DNA of 64,000 bases, taken from positions 250,501 to 314,500 of the forward strand of contig NW_024881676.1 in assembly GCF_019059575.1 (NCBI RefSeq), given 5' to 3'. The position numbers and the translations under genes were made by a program. This document shows, in pieces, positions 61,526 to 64,000 of the stretch (its first letter is position 1; every line of letters begins with the position of its first letter). The notes under the pieces were generated by a model. The model had not been told where the DNA came from. It was given only the letters and a program-made list of their open reading frames with translations, and did not search any database. This stretch comes from Amphibalanus amphitrite (Eukaryota > Arthropoda > Thecostraca > Balanomorpha > Balanidae).

Positions 61526-62848
61526 CTATAACCTGACACCGCCCCACGCTGGCTGCCGCTGCCGGCTCCACCAGCGCTGCTCGGGCAGACTCTTGTGCAT
61601 CAGAGGACCGTGCGCCGTCCTCGCGCGCGCCTGTCCTCCCAGCAGCTGTAGCAGTGACGCCAACAGCGGGTCCTCCGGATCCTCTCTCTCCTCGGCGCTC
61701 TGCCAGGCCGCCGGCGCCTCCAGAGCCGTCTCCACAGGACCTCTCTCCGCCTCTCCCTGAGCGTCATCAGCCTCGGTATTGGTGACGGCCTGCCGCGATT
61801 CGATCTCGCCCTGCAGCTCGCTGGCAAGCTGCATGTACAGCGGCGAGCGGTGTCCGGCGCGCAGAGCCGTCAGCGACTGTTCGGCCAGCGGCTCCAGCTG
61901 GGCGGCCAGCGCCGCCGGGCTGACGAACTCGGCAAACACGCGCGTCACCAGCTCCGAGTGCAGCGTCGTCGACTCCGGCGGCAGATCTGTCGATGAGTCC
62001 GGCGGCAGATCAGTGGAGGACTCCGGCGGTGGGTCAGTAGACGACTCGGGAAGCAGGTCCGCGGCAGAAGAGCCGCTAGAGATAGAATCCGTCTCGGAGA
62101 GGGATGGATTCTTGAGGTCCGAGGAGGGATCGTCAGCAGGCGCCGTGTCTCCACCATTTGCCGTAGGTGCCGCTAGAGTCGCCTCGTCAGATGTCGCGCC
62201 ACCCGCCTGGTCCTCAGAGGCCGGTCCCTGGTCGCCTGCATTTTCCGTACCGTCGATTTGGTGCTGCGAGGAGCCGGCCCCGAGTAAGTCAGTCTCTCCA
62301 GAGCTTTGTGATGGTGCGCTTGGGACTGAATCGATGTTTGGTTCGCTTGGACCTGTTGTAGAGTCGCCGTCAGTAATACCAGTTGGAGTTTCCGAAGGTG
62401 ATTCGGGAGCCTCGGCGTCTGATGACGCAACATTGTCAGCACTTTCGATCCCAGGCTGAGTTGGACTGAGCGGTATCGTTTCGTCCAGACTGTTAAGTGG
62501 TTCTGTTAGACCTGCACTGTCGAATGGCAGCGTCTGGTCTGTGTCGTCAAATGGTTCCGTTTGGTCCGTGCTATCTTCTGGGTCCATCTCACCGCTCGAT
62601 TCTACGTTCAGGGGATCGGAGAAACCTTGACTGCCCGGTGGTCCACTAGTCTCTGAAAAGTCTCCAGTAAATGGCTCTGTCTGGTCGGCTCCTCCCACCG
62701 GTTTAGCCTGGTCCGTCTGGTCCGTTGGTCCCTCGGCTGTATTCTGAAGCGCCGTGCTGTCCGGGGAGGCGAGGGTGCCCGGTAGGAGTGGTGCGCCGTC
62801 CATCACAGGCAGTACCGGTACCGGAACTGGAGGCGGAGCCGGATCACC
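61526..62848 (-). CDS. Last coding exon of an acidic S/T/P/D-rich protein
   Basis: A 441-codon exon including TAG. On the minus strand a consensus acceptor (ctgtttcag) precedes GGT-GAT-CCG, phase 0. About residues 1-295 are low-complexity and acidic, with repeated DQTEPF/DQTLPF words. Four tandem units follow, each a variant of LPPESSTD with P or D substitutions (61960-62055). A predicted helical, low-proline region follows, starting at TLHSELVTRVFAEFVSPAAL. The C-terminus ends in a Trp/Arg-rich tail (RWWSRQRQPAWGG). I do not recognise the family; a secreted or scaffold protein is possible. Upstream exons were not found in the remaining 1.1 kb and may lie outside the window. Plus-strand frames here are shadows. 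Confidence 0.7.
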   Translation of the reverse strand, partial: GDPAPPPVPVPVLPVMDGAPLLPGTLASPDSTALQNTAEGPTDQTDQAKPVGGADQTEPFTGDFSETSGPPGSQGFSDPLNVESSGEMDPEDSTDQTEPFDDTDQTLPFDSAGLTEPLNSLDETIPLSPTQPGIESADNVASSDAEAPESPSETPTGITDGDSTTGPSEPNIDSVPSAPSQSSGETDLLGAGSSQHQIDGTENAGDQGPASEDQAGGATSDEATLAAPTANGGDTAPADDPSSDLKNPSLSETDSISSGSSAADLLPESSTDPPPESSTDLPPDSSTDLPPESTTLHSELVTRVFAEFVSPAALAAQLEPLAEQSLTALRAGHRSPLYMQLASELQGEIESRQAVTNTEADDAQGEAERGPVETALEAPAAWQSAEEREDPEDPLLASLLQLLGGQARARTAHGPLMHKSLPEQRWWSRQRQPAWGGVRL

Positions 62849-63590
62849 CTGAAACAGCGAACACGCAATCACCGTCAGCGGGGACGGTCTCAGTAGTTAT
62901 CCATGAAGTTAATACAGGATCTGCTGTGTGGCAGGTGAGATTGGCCCCTGGTGAGGCTATTCTTGCTTGGTGAATGGGGTAATTCTGGTGATGATGCAAT
63001 TTATTAAATACTTTGTTTGAAAAATGCGTCTTTATAATGAGCAAACCTCATAAAAGGCTCTTTGTAAGTAAACTATAAATTGTGGTCACTTTTTATGTCA
63101 GTTATGTTCACGTAGGCAATAGAAAAGCGATAATGCGATTAACATGCTCAGAATATATTGATGAACTGAATCGTGCTAATAGCTCTAATAGCTCAGGTTA
63201 ATTTTGGCGAACGTGTGAAAGTTATCCAGTCCCATTCCCAGACAGCCGGCGTGAGAGGCGCCGGGGGCAGTCCGCCTGTCAATTTCCCTCACAGCCTGTT
63301 CGCACTGCGCCGTTTCACCTGTGGGTCCATAAATGCATATGCACGCGTTGTCTGTGTGCCCGATTTCGTTTGGTGGTCCGCGTGTGTGTGTGTAGTTAGT
63401 GGAGCGTGTAACCGCCGGGCGGCAGCGGCCACCGACGTCCGGCGCCACCGCCACCGGCTGCGGTCGTGTCGGAGACCGTCACTGCCGAGAGTCGAAGCCG
63501 ACAGGGAAAACGATGCAAGGGCTGACGCCCAAAGCAGCTGTTAATTTAGGGCTGTCTGGCCTTGCATTTTGCTGCTCAACCGTAGGATTG
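62849..63590. other. Intron of the S/T-rich gene, nothing recognised
   Basis: AT-rich to about 63230, then GC-rich. No upstream exon with a good donor could be identified on the minus strand. Confidence 0.4.
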
Positions 63591-64000
63591 TTAACCCTAG
63601 AACGCCTAGGGGGGGGGGGGGTTGTATCAACCCCCCCCCCTGAGGTTTTTTCGAAGTGCACGCTAAACGGCTTGTCGTAGCGGGCTGAAATTTTCAATAC
63701 CCTCTGGGGCAACCTTTGCACATCTTTTGCCGAAAAAAATTGATCGGGTCATGTCAGGTCACGGAGTTATGACGTCATAAGAGGTACAGCCTCCGGCCGG
63801 ATTTTCACAAACTGAGTGCCAACGCCCGAGGTTTCCTGCCGGTGGTACGGACATCGGTTGATGGATCGTGATGAAACTTCCCATGCATGTTGGGGCAAGT
63901 ATTGGCTATCATATGGTATAAGAAATTTGACAGGGTCAGGTCAGGTCACGGAGCTATGACGTCACAAGAGGAACAGCGTCCGGTACTATTTTTGAAAAGC
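63591..64000. mobile_element. TTAA-flanked element, left end (runs off window)
   Basis: TTAA (63591-63594) is followed by CCCTAGAACGCCTA, then a G-tract, TTGTATCAA and a C-tract (63609-63640), the same terminal design as the other TTAA elements. The interior has two tandem units about 187 bp apart. Each contains GTCAGGTCACGGAG followed by (T/C)TATGACGTCA, with TGACGTCA at 63770-63777 and 63957-63964. The right end is not in the window. Confidence 0.7.

Noticed and set aside
61779-62459. 226-codon plus-strand frame
   Set aside because: Antisense of the S/T/P/D-rich exon; its composition mirrors the real frame.

Overview
This is eukaryotic DNA: genes are split by GT-AG introns, intergenic spacers are long, and there are dinucleotide microsatellites and nested transposable elements. 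Protein similarity is metazoan. The repeat landscape (TTAA- and TA-flanked DNA elements, a Tc1/mariner copy, short non-LTR retrotransposon pieces, long GA/CT tracts) would suit an arthropod, perhaps a crustacean. That assignment is inference; no sequence here fixes the species.

The main gene is a plus-strand SPECC1L/cytospin-A-like gene that fills 13.0-51.3 kb. Thirteen internal and terminal coding exons can be joined in consistent phase from 13016 to the stop at 51306. A 33-nt putative first exon at 4220-4252 also joins in phase. The assembled protein would be about 825 residues: a Q/P/G-rich head, a long coiled coil, an S/T/P-rich linker and a C-terminal calponin-homology (CH) domain ending FET, as in vertebrate cytospins. 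Several exons (31.2, 41.0 and 51.2 kb) are short and show only through phase and family similarity.

Tail to tail with it on the minus strand is a single-exon gene (53658-54815) for a copine/RGLG-type vWA-domain protein with an N-terminal membrane segment and an intact MIDAS. The probable poly(A) signals of the two genes lie only about 115 bp apart. Further right (61526-62848, minus) is the last coding exon of an unrecognised acidic S/T/P/D-rich protein whose upstream exons were not found.

The introns and spacers are rich in mobile DNA. There is a dead Tc1/mariner element (20670-22704) split by a poly(A)-tailed insert with 15-bp target duplications. There are two fragments of one non-LTR retrotransposon family (17.8-19.0 and 47.5-48.7 kb). 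Two complete and two partly seen TTAA-flanked, piggyBac-like non-autonomous elements have ends made of long G/C-tract hairpins. A 1.24-kb TA-flanked element starts GGGGAGAGTGGGG. A five-unit element at 32.3-33.15 kb carries paired CACGTG palindromes. A 178-bp foldback MITE lies at 43.4 kb. The most unusual pattern crosses element families: the TTAA- and TA-flanked elements all carry TGACGTCA (CRE-type) palindromes and clusters of AGGTCA/TCAAGGTCA nuclear-receptor half-sites. Nine of the eleven TGACGTCA octamers I found in 64 kb lie inside them.
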